Shown here: positions 19,321-29,840 of the stretch, piece after piece
Numbering within the stretch: position 1 is the first letter of the stretch
Layout of the letters: the number at the start of each line of letters is the position of its first letter
Assembly (NCBI GenBank): GCA_020402585.1
Contig: JADBZH010000053.1
Location: 101,345 to 165,344, forward strand
Source: Phenylobacterium sp.
GTDB lineage: Bacteria > Pseudomonadota > Alphaproteobacteria > Caulobacterales > Caulobacteraceae
Reading direction: 5' to 3'
Length of the DNA: 64,000 nucleotides
The notes under the pieces: model-generated
Database searches by the model: none
Told to the model about the DNA's origin: nothing
Seen by the model: the letters and a program-made list of their open reading frames with translations, nothing else
Translations under genes and position numbers: made by a program

Positions 19321-20198
19321 TGACCCGAAAGCTGACTGTCGCGGCCCTTCAGAGCGCCTACGGCGCCGACCGGGACGCGAACATCGCCCGCACGGCCGAC
19401 CTGATCCGGCAGGCTGCGGACAGGGGCGCCCAGGTCATCCTGCCCTCGGAGCTCTTCCAGGGCCCCTACTTCTGCGTCGCCCAGGAAGAGCGCTGGTTCG
19501 CCGAGGCCCATCCCTGGCGCGAGCACCCCTGCGTCACCGCCCTCGCGCCCCTGGCCGCCGAGCTGAGCGTCGTCCTGCCCATCTCGATCTTCGAGCGCCA
19601 GGGTCCGCACTACTTCAACAGCCTGGTGATGGTGGACGCCGACGGGTCCCTGCTGGGCCTCTACCGCAAGAGCCACATCCCCGATGGCCCCGGCTACATG
19701 GAGAAGTACTACTTCCGCCCCGGCGACACCGGCTTCCGGGTCTGGGACACCCGCTTTGGCCGCGTCGGCGTCGGGATCTGCTGGGACCAGTGGTATCCGG
19801 AGTGCGCCCGGGCCATGGCCCTGATGGGCGCCGAGGTGCTGCTTTATCCCACGGCCATCGGCTCCGAGCCGCATGACGCCAGCCTCGACACCGCCGCGCC
19901 CTGGCGCCGGGCCATGCAGGGGCATGCGGTCTCCAACGTCATTCCGGTGGTGGGCGCGAACCGCACCGGCTTCGAGCCCTGGGAGGGTTATCCCGGCGGC
20001 GGCCAGGGCTTCTACGGCTCCAGCTTTATCGCCGATCACCGGGGTGACCTGGTCGCGGACATGGGGCGGGACGAGGAGGGGGTGGCCGTCGCGACCTTCG
20101 ACCTCGACTTCCTCGCCAGGCACCGGGCGGCCTGGGGCTTCTTCCGGGATCGCCGGACCGACCTCTACGGGGCGCTGACCGCGCCGAGGCCCGCATGA
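19320..20198 (+). CDS. aguB: N-carbamoylputrescine amidase
   Basis: 292 residues of the nitrilase superfamily. The Glu-Lys-Cys triad is visible in LPSELFQGPYF, YRKSHIPDGPGY and GICWDQWYPE. It hydrolyses N-carbamoylputrescine to putrescine, CO2 and ammonia. Normal length. Its end overlaps the following GNAT gene by 4 nt, so the three genes form one translationally coupled unit. Confidence 0.95.
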   Translation: MTRKLTVAALQSAYGADRDANIARTADLIRQAADRGAQVILPSELFQGPYFCVAQEERWFAEAHPWREHPCVTALAPLAAELSVVLPISIFERQGPHYFNSLVMVDADGSLLGLYRKSHIPDGPGYMEKYYFRPGDTGFRVWDTRFGRVGVGICWDQWYPECARAMALMGAEVLLYPTAIGSEPHDASLDTAAPWRRAMQGHAVSNVIPVVGANRTGFEPWEGYPGGGQGFYGSSFIADHRGDLVADMGRDEEGVAVATFDLDFLARHRAAWGFFRDRRTDLYGALTAPRPA

Positions 20199-20740
20199 TC
20201 GTCACCGACCGGCTCGTTCTGCGGCCCTGGACGGAGGCCGACCGCCCAGCCTTCGCCGCGATCAACGGCGATCCCCGGGTCCACGACTGGCTCGGCGGGC
20301 CCATCACGGCCGAGGCGACCGACGCCCTGATCGACCGAATCAACGCCGGGATCGCGGCGGACGGCTTCGGCCTCTGGGCGGCGGAGCTGCGCATGGACGG
20401 CCGCCTTGCGGGGATGATCGGCCTGTCCCGCGTGGCCGAAGGAAACCTGCCGGTCGGTCCCTGCGTAGAGATCGGCTGGCGGCTGCACCCGGATGTCTGG
20501 GGGCAGGGGCTGGCCTCTGAGGGCGCCCGGGCGGCCCTGGACTGGGGCCTCGGTCCGGGAGGGATTCCCGAGATCCTGGCCTTCACGGCGACGACCAACC
20601 TGGCTTCCCAGGCGGTCATGCGCCGGATCGGCATGGTCGCCGACCCGACGCGCGACTTCGACCATCCGCGCCTGGCGGAGGGACACCCCCTTCGCCGGCA
20701 CGTGGTCTGGACGACCAGGGCCCCAGACGTCGACGCATGA
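20195..20740 (+). CDS. GNAT acetyltransferase coupled to aguAB
   Basis: 181 residues of the RimJ/RimL-like GNAT type: start TDRLVLRPWTEADRPAF, acetyl-CoA site near RLHPDVWGQGLASEGARA (about 94-111). The ATGA overlap with aguB suggests a linked role, perhaps acetylation of putrescine or another polyamine, but RimL-like enzymes have very varied targets and no residue proves this. Single domain, complete. Confidence 0.82.
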   Translation: MIVTDRLVLRPWTEADRPAFAAINGDPRVHDWLGGPITAEATDALIDRINAGIAADGFGLWAAELRMDGRLAGMIGLSRVAEGNLPVGPCVEIGWRLHPDVWGQGLASEGARAALDWGLGPGGIPEILAFTATTNLASQAVMRRIGMVADPTRDFDHPRLAEGHPLRRHVVWTTRAPDVDA

Positions 20741-20800
20741 GCCCTGAGCCAGAGGTCGGCTGAAGCGGTCAGAGCGGCGCTGGGGGGGCGGCAGCGCCTC

Positions 20801-20908
20801 TGACCCCCTCCGGCCCGCTACGCGGTCCACCTCCCCCTGGGGGGAGGAATGACTGAGCCAATTGCTCCCCCAAGGGGGAGCTCCCGGCGAAGCCGGGTGA
20901 GGGGGTCA
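20801..20908. repeat. REP/BIME-like inverted intergenic repeat
   Basis: Two arms face each other. The left arm starts TGACCCCCTC and ends CCTCCCCC; the right arm starts CTCCCCC/GGGGGAG and ends GAGGGGGTCA. Each arm carries an internal hairpin (for example CCCGGCGAAGCCGGG at 20883-20897). This is the structure of a REP pair placed between convergent genes. It could fold into a long cruciform and protect or terminate both transcripts. The rest of the 233-bp gap holds only a small G-rich hairpin near 20776-20798. Confidence 0.65.
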
Positions 20909-20973
20909 ACGGCGATTCAGTCGCCCCCCCGGCCCGGGGCATGACCCGGTGAGCAGGTCTCCGGGTCTAGAAC

Positions 20974-21855
<882 letters not shown>

Positions 21856-22052
21856 GAGATCGTTCCCTCTCCATGGGCGGCTCCGCCGCCGTTTCTTATG
21901 GGGTGATTGAAGCGGCTCGGACTCTGTCGTGCAAGCCGCCGCCGCCCGGATTTGCCGCCAATCCTGCAATCGGTTAGAAGCGGCGGCTTCTGCAGCGTCG
22001 GGTCCACCGTCGCTGCGCTTGCGGCATTCGCCCTCCAGACCCAAGGCATTCC

Positions 22053-22862
22053 ATGGCGACCCCCACCCAGATCAACCGCGGCGGCCAGATCAGCGGCACT
22101 GTCCTGTTCTACAACAAGCCGGAGCCCCTCTCGCCCGAGCTGCACAAGACCATGGGGGTCAAGCGCCTGGACGGCCCCTTCGGCTTCGCCCGGACCGGCC
22201 ATGCCGTGCCCCTGACGGTCACGGAGTTCAGCATCGCCTGCCTGACCTTCCCGATCATCTTCGTCGGCGAGGACAAGACCCCCCTGGCGGTGATGGGCCT
22301 GAATGCCGAGCAGAACATGTTCCTGAGGGACGACGGCCTGTTCGATCCGGGCATCTATGTCCCGGCCTACGTCCGTCGCTACCCCTTCGTCTTCGCCAAT
22401 GATGACGCCGCCCAGCAGTCGATCCTGTGCATCGACCGCTCTGCGGAGTTCGTTGTTGAGGGCGGCGACCTGCCCTTCTTCAACGAGGACGGCTCGCCCA
22501 GCGAGTACACCCAGAACTGCATCGAGTTCTGCAACAACTACGAGATCGAGCGCCAGAAGACCCTGGCCTTCGTCCAGATCCTCAAGGACCTGGACCTGTT
22601 CGAGGTCAAGCGCGCGACCCACACGCCGGTCAATCCCGACGGGACGGCCGGCGAGCCCCAGCAGATCGCCGAGTATTTCGGGATCTCGGAAGAGAAGCTC
22701 AACGCCCTGCCGAACGAAAAGCTGGTGGAGCTCCGCGACAATGGGGCCCTGCAGCAGATCTACGCCCACCTGATCAGCCTGTTTGGCTGGGACCGGCTGG
22801 TGGCCCTGCAGATCTACAAGACCTCCGAGGCTGAGGCCCGGGCGGCCGGCCTGTCGGTCTAG
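22053..22862 (+). CDS. SapC-family protein
   Basis: 269 residues. The SapC-like layout runs from LSPELHKTMGVKRLDGPFGFART through PLTVTEFSIACLTFPIIF to the QIAEYFGISEEKLNALP tail. The family is named after the Campylobacter surface-array locus. In alphaproteobacteria it is widespread and often lies beside TonB-dependent receptors, with no proven biochemical role. No signal peptide. Its stop overlaps the stop of the opposing small hotdog gene. Confidence 0.85.
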   Translation: MATPTQINRGGQISGTVLFYNKPEPLSPELHKTMGVKRLDGPFGFARTGHAVPLTVTEFSIACLTFPIIFVGEDKTPLAVMGLNAEQNMFLRDDGLFDPGIYVPAYVRRYPFVFANDDAAQQSILCIDRSAEFVVEGGDLPFFNEDGSPSEYTQNCIEFCNNYEIERQKTLAFVQILKDLDLFEVKRATHTPVNPDGTAGEPQQIAEYFGISEEKLNALPNEKLVELRDNGALQQIYAHLISLFGWDRLVALQIYKTSEAEARAAGLSV

Positions 22863-23251
22863 CGCGCGAAGACCGAGCGGGTCAGGCAGGAGAAGACCAG
22901 GCGGCCCGCCTCGTCCAGCAGGTCATGCTGGGCGATGACGATTCCCTTGCCGTCGCCGACGGGGTCCTTGCCCATGATGGTCATCCGGCCGCGAAGGACT
23001 TCACCGGCCGGAGGGTTGCGGACCCAGCGCAGGGCGTCGACGCCCAGGCGCTTGGTCTGCGGCCAGCCGATGGTGGCCAGGGCGTCCAGCCGGCTCCAGA
23101 TCGCGTAGACCATGGCGTCCGGCGCCCCGCGGTCAGCGGGCCAGCCGGGGGCGAAGGCCTCGATGAAGGCCTCAAGGGCCCGGCCATCCACTCGGAAGTC
23201 GCCCAGGGGCGCCACCTGGCCGATCTCGATCTCGTCAAACCTGCCCGGCAC
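22859..23251 (-). CDS. Small MaoC-like hotdog protein
   Basis: 130 residues from GTG 23251 with AAGGGAGA upstream. The opening FDEIEIGQVAPLGDFRVDGRALEAFIEAFAPGW resembles the start of MaoC-like dehydratases. The single-domain length fits an enoyl-CoA hydratase or thioesterase-like hotdog, but the D-x4-H catalytic motif is not evident, so activity is doubtful. Convergent with sapC, 4-bp overlap. Confidence 0.7.
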   Translation of the reverse strand: MPGRFDEIEIGQVAPLGDFRVDGRALEAFIEAFAPGWPADRGAPDAMVYAIWSRLDALATIGWPQTKRLGVDALRWVRNPPAGEVLRGRMTIMGKDPVGDGKGIVIAQHDLLDEAGRLVFSCLTRSVFAR

Positions 23252-23407
23252 GCTCGGGTCTCCCTTTCACCGTCTGGCAAACGAGGTGATCATGGGGCCT
23301 GACGCGCCCGAAATCGAGCCCCGCCATCCGATGGCTGCAGATTGCCATGGCGGGGCGTCGGACCATATTAGGCGCGGACCCGGTCTGCGTGACCGTCGGG
23401 GGATGAC

Positions 23408-25543
23408 ATGCTCAGGACACTGCTCGCCGGCCTCGTGGCCCTGCTGGCCCTTTCGGCCAGCCTTGCAGCCTCCCCGTCCCATGCCGGGCCGGTGCGCACC
23501 GGTCACCTCACCGCCGAACTCGCCGCCGCCACGGTGGGGGTCGCGCCCGGCCAGGAGGTCCAACTGGTCCTGCGCCAGGACATTGACAAGGGCTGGCACA
23601 CCTACTGGCGCAACTCCGGGGATTCCGGTGCGCCGACCGAGCTGATCTGGACCCTGCCCCCCGGCTGGTCGGCCGGCGACCTCGTCTGGGCTCCGCCGTC
23701 GCGCAAGCCCATTGGGCCCCTCATGAACTATGGCTATTCAGGCGAGGTCCTCCTGCCGGTGACCGTCCGGGCCCCGGCTTCCGCCCGGCCCGGCGACACG
23801 GTCACCCTTCGGGCGAAGGCCGCCTTCCTCGTCTGCTCGGACGTCTGCATCCCTGAGGACGCCGATCTTTCTCTGGATCTCAAGGTGGTGGCGGGCGCCC
23901 CGGCCCCGGACCCTGTCTGGGCGCCCCGGGTCGAGGCGGCCCTGGCGGCGGTCCCGCGACCGGGCCAGGTGCAGGCCGTCCTGTCCAGCGGCCCGGCCGG
24001 ACTCCGGATCGCCGCTACGGGCGCGGTCATCGCTGGAGGAACGGTCCGGGACGCCTACTTCTACCCCTATGCCGCGGGGGTCATCGACCACGCCGCCCCC
24101 CAGTCGGTGGATCGAGGGCCCGACGGCCTGACCTTGACCCTGAAACCCGCTCCCGCCGACGCCGCGCCGGCCTCGCTGACCGGCGTGCTCTCGGTGGACG
24201 GCAAGGTCTACGAGATCGAGGCGGCTGCGGGAGAGGCGCCTCCTGGCGCCGGCGGCCTCGGACCTCCGCCTTCGGCTGCGCAGGCCGCCGGGGGCGCCGG
24301 GGGGCTGGCCGGGGCGATCGCCTTCGCCTTCCTCGGCGGCCTGATCCTGAACCTCATGCCCTGCGTCTTTCCCGTCCTGGCCATGAAGGCCGCCTCCCTG
24401 GCCGGGCATGGGCATGACCGGCGCGCCGCCCGCCTGCAGGGCCTGGCCTTCCTGGCCGGCGTCATGGCCACCTTCCTGGCGCTCGCCGCTCTCCTGCTGG
24501 TCGTCCGCGCCGGCGGGGCCGCCGTGGGGTGGGGATTCCAGCTCCAGTCTCCACCCGTGGTGGCGGGCCTCGCCCTCCTCATGCTGGCGGTGGGCCTGAA
24601 CATGTCGGGCCTGTTCGAGATCGGCGCCTCCCTGCAGGGGATCGGTGCGGGAGCGGCTTCCCGGGGCGGGGGTCTCGGGGCCTTCCTCACCGGCGCCCTG
24701 GCGGTGGTGGTGGCGGCGCCCTGCACGGCGCCCTTCATGGCGCCGGCCCTCGGCTGGGCCATGACCCAGCCGGCGGCCCTGTCCCTGGCGGTGTTCGCCG
24801 GCCTTGGCCTCGGATTCGCCGCCCCCTTCACCCTGGCCGCCCTGGCGCCCGGTCTCCTCACCCGGCTGCCCCGGCCAGGCCCCTGGATGGACACCTTCCG
24901 CAAGGTCCTGGCCTTCCCGATGTACGGAGCCGCGGCCTGGCTGGCCTGGGTTCTCGCGGTGCAGGCGGGCCCGGACCTGCTGGCCCGCCTCCTGGGAGCC
25001 GGCGTCCTCCTGGCCTTCGCCTGCTGGCTGGCGGGCCTTGCCCAGAAGCGTTCGGCGCTCGGCCAGCCGGCCCGGGTCCTGGGGATCACCGCCCTCGCCA
25101 TCGCCGCCCTGTCGGTGGGCGCCGCCGTCTGGCCTTCACCCGCCGCCGCGGACGCCTCGGCGACCCCGACCTCCGCCGGCGAAACCTCGGGGCTTCCCTA
25201 TGAGGCCTACACTCCCGAGCGCCTGGCCGCCCTGCGGGCCGAGGGCAAGCCGGTCTTCGTGAACTACACCGCCGCCTGGTGCGTGACCTGCCAGGTCAAT
25301 GAAAGGGTCGCTCTCTCCACCCGCAAGGCGGCGGCGGCCTTCGAGACCAGCGGTACGGTCTACCTCAAGGCCGACTGGACGCGGCGCGACGCCGTGATCG
25401 CCGAGGATCTCGCCCGCTTCGGGCGCGCCGGGGTCCCCCTCTACCTCGCCTATCCGGCCGGCGGTGGCGAGCCCCGTATCCTGCCTCAGTTCCTGACCCC
25501 TGACATCGTCGCCCGCGCCGTGCAGGACGCCGCCCGGGGATGA
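23408..25543 (+). CDS. DsbD/ScsB-family thiol:disulfide reductant exporter
   Basis: 711 residues. Signal peptide (1-26); a periplasmic sensing domain (about 28-270) with cysteine pair C143/C147 (CSDVC); a core of about eight membrane segments with the redox motifs LMPCVFPVLAMK and APCTAPFMAPALG; and a C-terminal thioredoxin domain with CVTC (C625, C628). Electrons pass from cytoplasmic thioredoxin to periplasmic partners such as DsbC-, DsbG- or MsrA-type proteins. The long N-domain resembles ScsB more than E. coli DsbD. It overlaps pgi by 4 nt. Confidence 0.9.
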   Translation: MLRTLLAGLVALLALSASLAASPSHAGPVRTGHLTAELAAATVGVAPGQEVQLVLRQDIDKGWHTYWRNSGDSGAPTELIWTLPPGWSAGDLVWAPPSRKPIGPLMNYGYSGEVLLPVTVRAPASARPGDTVTLRAKAAFLVCSDVCIPEDADLSLDLKVVAGAPAPDPVWAPRVEAALAAVPRPGQVQAVLSSGPAGLRIAATGAVIAGGTVRDAYFYPYAAGVIDHAAPQSVDRGPDGLTLTLKPAPADAAPASLTGVLSVDGKVYEIEAAAGEAPPGAGGLGPPPSAAQAAGGAGGLAGAIAFAFLGGLILNLMPCVFPVLAMKAASLAGHGHDRRAARLQGLAFLAGVMATFLALAALLLVVRAGGAAVGWGFQLQSPPVVAGLALLMLAVGLNMSGLFEIGASLQGIGAGAASRGGGLGAFLTGALAVVVAAPCTAPFMAPALGWAMTQPAALSLAVFAGLGLGFAAPFTLAALAPGLLTRLPRPGPWMDTFRKVLAFPMYGAAAWLAWVLAVQAGPDLLARLLGAGVLLAFACWLAGLAQKRSALGQPARVLGITALAIAALSVGAAVWPSPAAADASATPTSAGETSGLPYEAYTPERLAALRAEGKPVFVNYTAAWCVTCQVNERVALSTRKAAAAFETSGTVYLKADWTRRDAVIAEDLARFGRAGVPLYLAYPAGGGEPRILPQFLTPDIVARAVQDAARG

Positions 25544-27105
25544 GCGCCGTGACCGATCCCTGGGAGACCCTGGCGCGCACCGCGGCGTCTGATCCGCCGC
25601 TCCGCCGCCTGTTCGAGGCTGAGCCCGACCGCGCGAGCCGCCTGACCTTCGAGGCCTGCGGCCTGGCCCTGGACCTGTCCAAGCAGCCCTGGTCCGCCGA
25701 AAGCTTCACCCGGGCGCTCGACCTCGTCCGCGCCTGCGGCCTTGAGGCGGCGAGGGAGGCCCTGTTCGCCGGCGAGGCGGTCAACGCTTCAGAAGGCCGC
25801 GCCGTCCTGCACATGGCCCTCCGAGATCCCGGGGCGAGGGACTGGCGCGTTGGCGGTCAGCCCGTCGCAGGTTCTGTGCGCTCGGAGCTCGACCGCATGC
25901 TGCACTTCGCCGCTGCGATCCGGAAGGAGGGCGCGATCCGGGCGGTGGTGCATATCGGCATCGGCGGGTCGGACCTTGGGCCGCGCCTCGTCTGGGAGGC
26001 CCTGGCCCCCGCCGTCCCGGAGATCGAGCTGCGCTTTGCGGCCAATGTCGATCCGTCCGAGATCACCGCCGCCCTGGCTGGCCTCGACCCGGCTTACACC
26101 CTGGTGATCGTGGTCTCCAAGACCTTCACCACCCAGGAGACCCTGTTCAACGCCCGCGCCGCCCGCGCCTGGCTGGCGTCGGCGCCGGGGTCGGAGACGC
26201 GCCTCGTGGCCGTCACCGCCGCGCCGGGGGCCGCCGCCGACTTCGGCGTCGCGGCCGACCGCATCTTTCCCTTCGCCGACTGGGTGGGCGGGCGCTTCTC
26301 CCTCTGGTCAGCGGTCGGCCTGTCCTGCGCCATCGGCCTGGGCCCCGAGACCTTCGCCGGCCTGCTGGCGGGGGCGGCGGCGATGGACAGCCATTTCCTC
26401 TCGGTCCCGCCGGAACAGAATCTGCCCGTGGTCCTGGCCCTGGCCCACGTCCTGAACCGCGACATCCTCGGCCGACCGGCCCGGGCGGTGGTTCCTTACG
26501 CCCGCCGCCTGCGTCTCCTTCCGGCCTTCCTCCAGCAGCTGGAGATGGAGTCCAACGGAAAGCGCGTCGGGCGTGATGGCCAGCCTGTGGCCCGGCCCAC
26601 CGCCGGCGTCGTCTTCGGCGAGCCCGGAACCAACGGCCAGCACGCCTTCTTCCAGGCCCTGCACCAGGGAACCGACGTCATCCCCCTCGACATCCTGGCC
26701 GTGCGTCGGCCGGTGGAGGGCGACCCCGCCGCCCACCTCGCCCTGCTGGCCAACGCCATCGCCCAGGCCGAGGCCCTGATGGCCGGGCGGACGGAGGCCG
26801 AGGCGCTCGCAGCGGCCGGTGGCGACCCGGTCCTGGCAGCCCAGAAGGCCTTTCCCGGCGACCGGCCCTCGGGCTTCTTCCTGCTGGAGCGCCTGGACGC
26901 CCCGACCCTCGGCGGCCTCCTGGCCCTCTTCGAGCACAAGGTCTTCGTCGAGGGCGTGGTTTGGGGGCTCAACAGCTTCGATCAGTGGGGCGTCGAGCTG
27001 GGCAAGGTCCTGGCCGCCCGCATCCTGCCAGAGCTGGAGGGCGGGGCGCCCGCGCCGCACGACGCCTCCACCACCGCCCTGATCGCCCGCCTGCGCGGCG
27101 AGTGA
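25540..27105 (+). CDS. pgi: Glucose-6-phosphate isomerase
   Basis: 521 residues. VHIGIGGSDLGPRL, VVSKTFTTQETL, the catalytic Glu region GEPGTNGQHAFFQALHQGT and the closing GLNSFDQWGVELGK signature are intact. It interconverts glucose-6- and fructose-6-phosphate. The ATGA overlap with the DsbD-family gene suggests co-transcription without an obvious functional link. Confidence 0.97.
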   Translation: MSAVTDPWETLARTAASDPPLRRLFEAEPDRASRLTFEACGLALDLSKQPWSAESFTRALDLVRACGLEAAREALFAGEAVNASEGRAVLHMALRDPGARDWRVGGQPVAGSVRSELDRMLHFAAAIRKEGAIRAVVHIGIGGSDLGPRLVWEALAPAVPEIELRFAANVDPSEITAALAGLDPAYTLVIVVSKTFTTQETLFNARAARAWLASAPGSETRLVAVTAAPGAAADFGVAADRIFPFADWVGGRFSLWSAVGLSCAIGLGPETFAGLLAGAAAMDSHFLSVPPEQNLPVVLALAHVLNRDILGRPARAVVPYARRLRLLPAFLQQLEMESNGKRVGRDGQPVARPTAGVVFGEPGTNGQHAFFQALHQGTDVIPLDILAVRRPVEGDPAAHLALLANAIAQAEALMAGRTEAEALAAAGGDPVLAAQKAFPGDRPSGFFLLERLDAPTLGGLLALFEHKVFVEGVVWGLNSFDQWGVELGKVLAARILPELEGGAPAPHDASTTALIARLRGE

Positions 27106-27194
27106 GGCCCGCGACGGGTTTACGCCTCCGGCCCCTCCGCTAGAGTGGCCCCAGAGGGGCGGCCAGCGCCCCCGCTGGAGGAGACGCAAGGCCC

Positions 27195-28736
27195 ATGTAT
27201 CTCGCCGACCACGCCCGCCTGACCCCCGACAAGCCGGCCGTCATCTCGGCGGATACCGGCAAGGTCGTGACCTTCGCCCAGCTGGATGAGCGCTCCCTGA
27301 GGATGGCCAACCTGTTCCGTGACAGGGGCCTGAAGCGCGGCGACCACGTCGCCCTCCTGATGGAGAACAACCTCGCCTTCCTCGATGCGGTGTGGGCCTG
27401 TTTCCGGTCGGGCCTCTACATCACCACCATCAACCGCTACCTGCCGCCGGACGAGGCCGCCTACATCGTCAATGACTGCGGGGCCAGGGTCCTGATCAGC
27501 TCCCACGCCAAGCGCGAGACCGCCGAGGGCCTGTCCGACCTGATCCCCGCCTGCCCGATCCGCCTGATGGTCGACGGCGTGATCCCCGGCTGGGAATCCT
27601 ACGAGGCGGCCCGGGACGGCGCATCGCCTGCGCCCCTCGACCCGGAGTGGATGGGCGATTCCATGCTCTACAGCTCGGGCACCACGGGCCGGCCCAAGGG
27701 CATATTGCGGCCCCTGCCGGAGGCAAGCCCCGCCGAGGCCTTCGCCCTGCGCCAGCAGGCCAACCGCTATGGCTTTGGCCCCGAGACGGTCTACCTGTCG
27801 CCTGCGCCCCTCTACCACGCCGCCCCCCTGGCCTACGTGGTCACCGTCCAGTCCTTCGGCGGGACCGTGGTGATGATGGAGCGGTTCGACGCCGAGCGGT
27901 CGCTGGAACTGATCCAGGACTACCGGATCACCCACTCCCAGTGGGTGCCGACCATGTTCGTGCGCATGCTCAAGCTGCCGGAGGAGGCCCGCCGGGCCTT
28001 CGACGTCTCCAGCCTGCGCGTCGCCATCCACGCCGCCGCGCCCTGCCCGGTGGAGGTCAAGCGCCAGATGATCGAGTGGTGGGGCCCGGTCCTCTACGAG
28101 TATTACGCGGGCACCGAGGGCTCAGGCTCGACCTTTATCGACAGCGAGGACTGGCTGAAGCACCCGGGCTCCGTGGGCCGGGCCGCCGTCGGCATCCTTC
28201 ACGTCTGCGACGAGGAGGGGAACGAGCTGCCTCCCGGCGCGACCGGACTGATCTATTTCGAGCGCGAAATCCCAACCTTCGAGTACCACAACGACCCCGA
28301 GAAGACCCGGTCCTCCCGGCATCCGAGGCACCCCAGCTGGAACGCCCTGGGCGATGTCGGCTACCTGGACGCGGAGGGCTATCTCTACCTCACCGACCGC
28401 AAGGCCTTCATGATCATCTCGGGTGGGGTGAACATCTATCCCCAGGCCATCGAGGACGCCCTGATCACCCATCCCAAGGTCGCTGACGTGGCGGTCTTCG
28501 GCGTGCCGGATCCGGAGATGGGCGAGGCGGTCAAGGCGGTGATCGAACCGGCCCCGGGCGTGGCGCCCACCACGGACCTCGCCGCCGAGCTGATGGCCTA
28601 CGCCCGCGAGCACCTGGCCCACTACATGGCGCCTCGCTCCATCGACTTCATCGAGGAAATGCCGCGCCTGCCCACCGGCAAGCTCTATAAGCGCATCCTC
28701 CGCGACGCCTACTGGCAGGGCGACCGCAAGATCTGA
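27195..28736 (+). CDS. Acyl-CoA/AMP-dependent ligase
   Basis: 513 residues of the adenylate-forming (ANL) superfamily. The P-loop is [12 protein letters not shown] (about 155-166), the A5 motif YEYYAGTEG, the hinge [20 protein letters not shown] and the C-terminal catalytic Lys in [11 protein letters not shown]. It activates a carboxylic acid to its CoA thioester with ATP. The chain-length preference is unknown. GGAGGAGA precedes the ATG. Followed 20 bp later by an SDR, suggesting a two-step acyl pathway. Confidence 0.9.
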   Translation: MYLADHARLTPDKPAVISADTGKVVTFAQLDERSLRMANLFRDRGLKRGDHVALLMENNLAFLDAVWACFRSGLYITTINRYLPPDEAAYIVNDCGARVLISSHAKRETAEGLSDLIPACPIRLMVDGVIPGWESYEAARDGASPAPLDPEWMGDSMLYSSGTTGRPKGILRPLPEASPAEAFALRQQANRYGFGPETVYLSPAPLYHAAPLAYVVTVQSFGGTVVMMERFDAERSLELIQDYRITHSQWVPTMFVRMLKLPEEARRAFDVSSLRVAIHAAAPCPVEVKRQMIEWWGPVLYEYYAGTEGSGSTFIDSEDWLKHPGSVGRAAVGILHVCDEEGNELPPGATGLIYFEREIPTFEYHNDPEKTRSSRHPRHPSWNALGDVGYLDAEGYLYLTDRKAFMIISGGVNIYPQAIEDALITHPKVADVAVFGVPDPEMGEAVKAVIEPAPGVAPTTDLAAELMAYAREHLAHYMAPRSIDFIEEMPRLPTGKLYKRILRDAYWQGDRKI

Positions 28737-28756
28737 ACTCAGCAGGAAAGACCATC

Positions 28757-29617
28757 ATGCAGGACCTCGCGGGAAAGACCGCCTTCATCACCGGCGGGGC
28801 CTCGGGCCTCGGCCTGGCCATGGCCCACGCCTTCGGCGCCGCGGGCATGAACGTCATGCTGGCCGACATCGAGACTGAGGCCCTGGCCCGGGCCGTGGCC
28901 GAGCTGGAGGCCCGGCAGGTGCGCGTGGCCGCCGTCCAGTGCGACGTTACGGACCGTGCGGCCCTGGTCGCCGCCGCCCGTGAGACGGTGGCGGCCTTCG
29001 GCAAGGTCCACATCCTGTGCAACAACGCCGGCGTGGGCGCCGGCGGGGCCGCAGACGACATGAAGCCCGCCGACTGGGACTGGACCTTCCAGGTCAACCT
29101 GATGGGGGTGATCTACGGCTTCGAGGCCTTCCTGCCCCACATCCGCGCCCACGGAGAGGGCGGGGCGATCATCAACACCGCGTCCATGGCCGGCCACATG
29201 TCGCCCCCCGGCATGGAGGCCTACAGCGCTTCCAAGTTCGCCGTCGTGGCCCTGACCGAGGGCTGGGCGGCCCAGCTGGCGCCCGAGAACATCCAGGTCC
29301 AGGTCCTCTGCCCCGGTTTCGTACGCACCGGCATCAACCAGTCGGGCCGCAACCGCCCGGCCAGGTTCGGGGGCCCCCAGGTGCGCGAGATCGTCCCGGA
29401 CGATCGGGTGGCGAACGGCATCGACCCGGCCCGGGTCGGCGCCCGTGTGCTGGAGGCCCTGCAGGCCGGCGACCTCTACATCTTCACCCACCCGGACATG
29501 CGTCCCTTCGTCCAGATGCGCTTCCAGCGGATCATGGAAGGCTTTGATTCCGCCGACCGGAGCCAGGCCCTGAGCGGAATGGACTACCGCACGCCGGACC
29601 TCGACCTCCTGCCCTGA
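28757..29617 (+). CDS. Short-chain dehydrogenase/reductase
   Basis: 286 residues, classical SDR. The cofactor motif is TGGASGLGLA (about 12-21), then CNNAGVG, and catalytic Ser plus Y-x3-K (YSASKFA). The cofactor is probably NAD(H), from the acidic residue in MLADIE. The substrate is unknown; co-transcription with the acyl-CoA ligase suggests a hydroxyacyl or alcohol substrate. Confidence 0.92.
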   Translation: MQDLAGKTAFITGGASGLGLAMAHAFGAAGMNVMLADIETEALARAVAELEARQVRVAAVQCDVTDRAALVAAARETVAAFGKVHILCNNAGVGAGGAADDMKPADWDWTFQVNLMGVIYGFEAFLPHIRAHGEGGAIINTASMAGHMSPPGMEAYSASKFAVVALTEGWAAQLAPENIQVQVLCPGFVRTGINQSGRNRPARFGGPQVREIVPDDRVANGIDPARVGARVLEALQAGDLYIFTHPDMRPFVQMRFQRIMEGFDSADRSQALSGMDYRTPDLDLLP

Positions 29618-29679
29618 GGCCGGCGGGCGCCGGGTCCGGGACTGGACGGCCCGGCGTCGATGGGCTAGGGACCCGGCCC

Positions 29680-29757
29680 ATGCTCCGTCAGGTTCATCAT
29701 CACGGCCTCCACCATCCGACCTGCGAAAGCGGGAGCGGGCGGGTGCGTTCGGCCTGA
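29680..29757 (+). CDS. hisL: His operon leader peptide
   Basis: A 25-codon ORF in the 223-bp gap before hisS. It starts MLRQVHHHGLHHP, with five His codons within seven codons. This is the hallmark of a transcription-attenuation leader: scarce charged His-tRNA would stall the ribosome there. No strong ribosome site was seen in front of it. The three downstream genes are hisS, hisZ and hisG, all histidine-related, so a chance match is unlikely. A strong hairpin follows 14 bp after the stop. Confidence 0.8.
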   Translation: MLRQVHHHGLHHPTCESGSGRVRSA

Positions 29758-29770
29758 TCGAACCTCCGGC

Positions 29771-29802
29771 GCCGGCCCCCGCGCAATGCGGACGGGGCCG
29801 GC
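29771..29802 (+). promoter_or_regulatory. Attenuator hairpin of the his operon
   Basis: A 9-bp GC stem (29771-29779 with 29794-29802) topped by a further 3-bp stem sits between hisL and hisS. The G-rich 3' half of the hisL frame (29731-29745) can pair with the C-rich arm near 29776-29782, giving a possible competing antiterminator. There is no clear U-run, so termination may be Rho-assisted or the hairpin may block hisS translation instead. Confidence 0.55.
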
Positions 29803-29840
29803 CGGCGGCTCCGTCCCTGGCCAACCCAAGGGATAGGACC

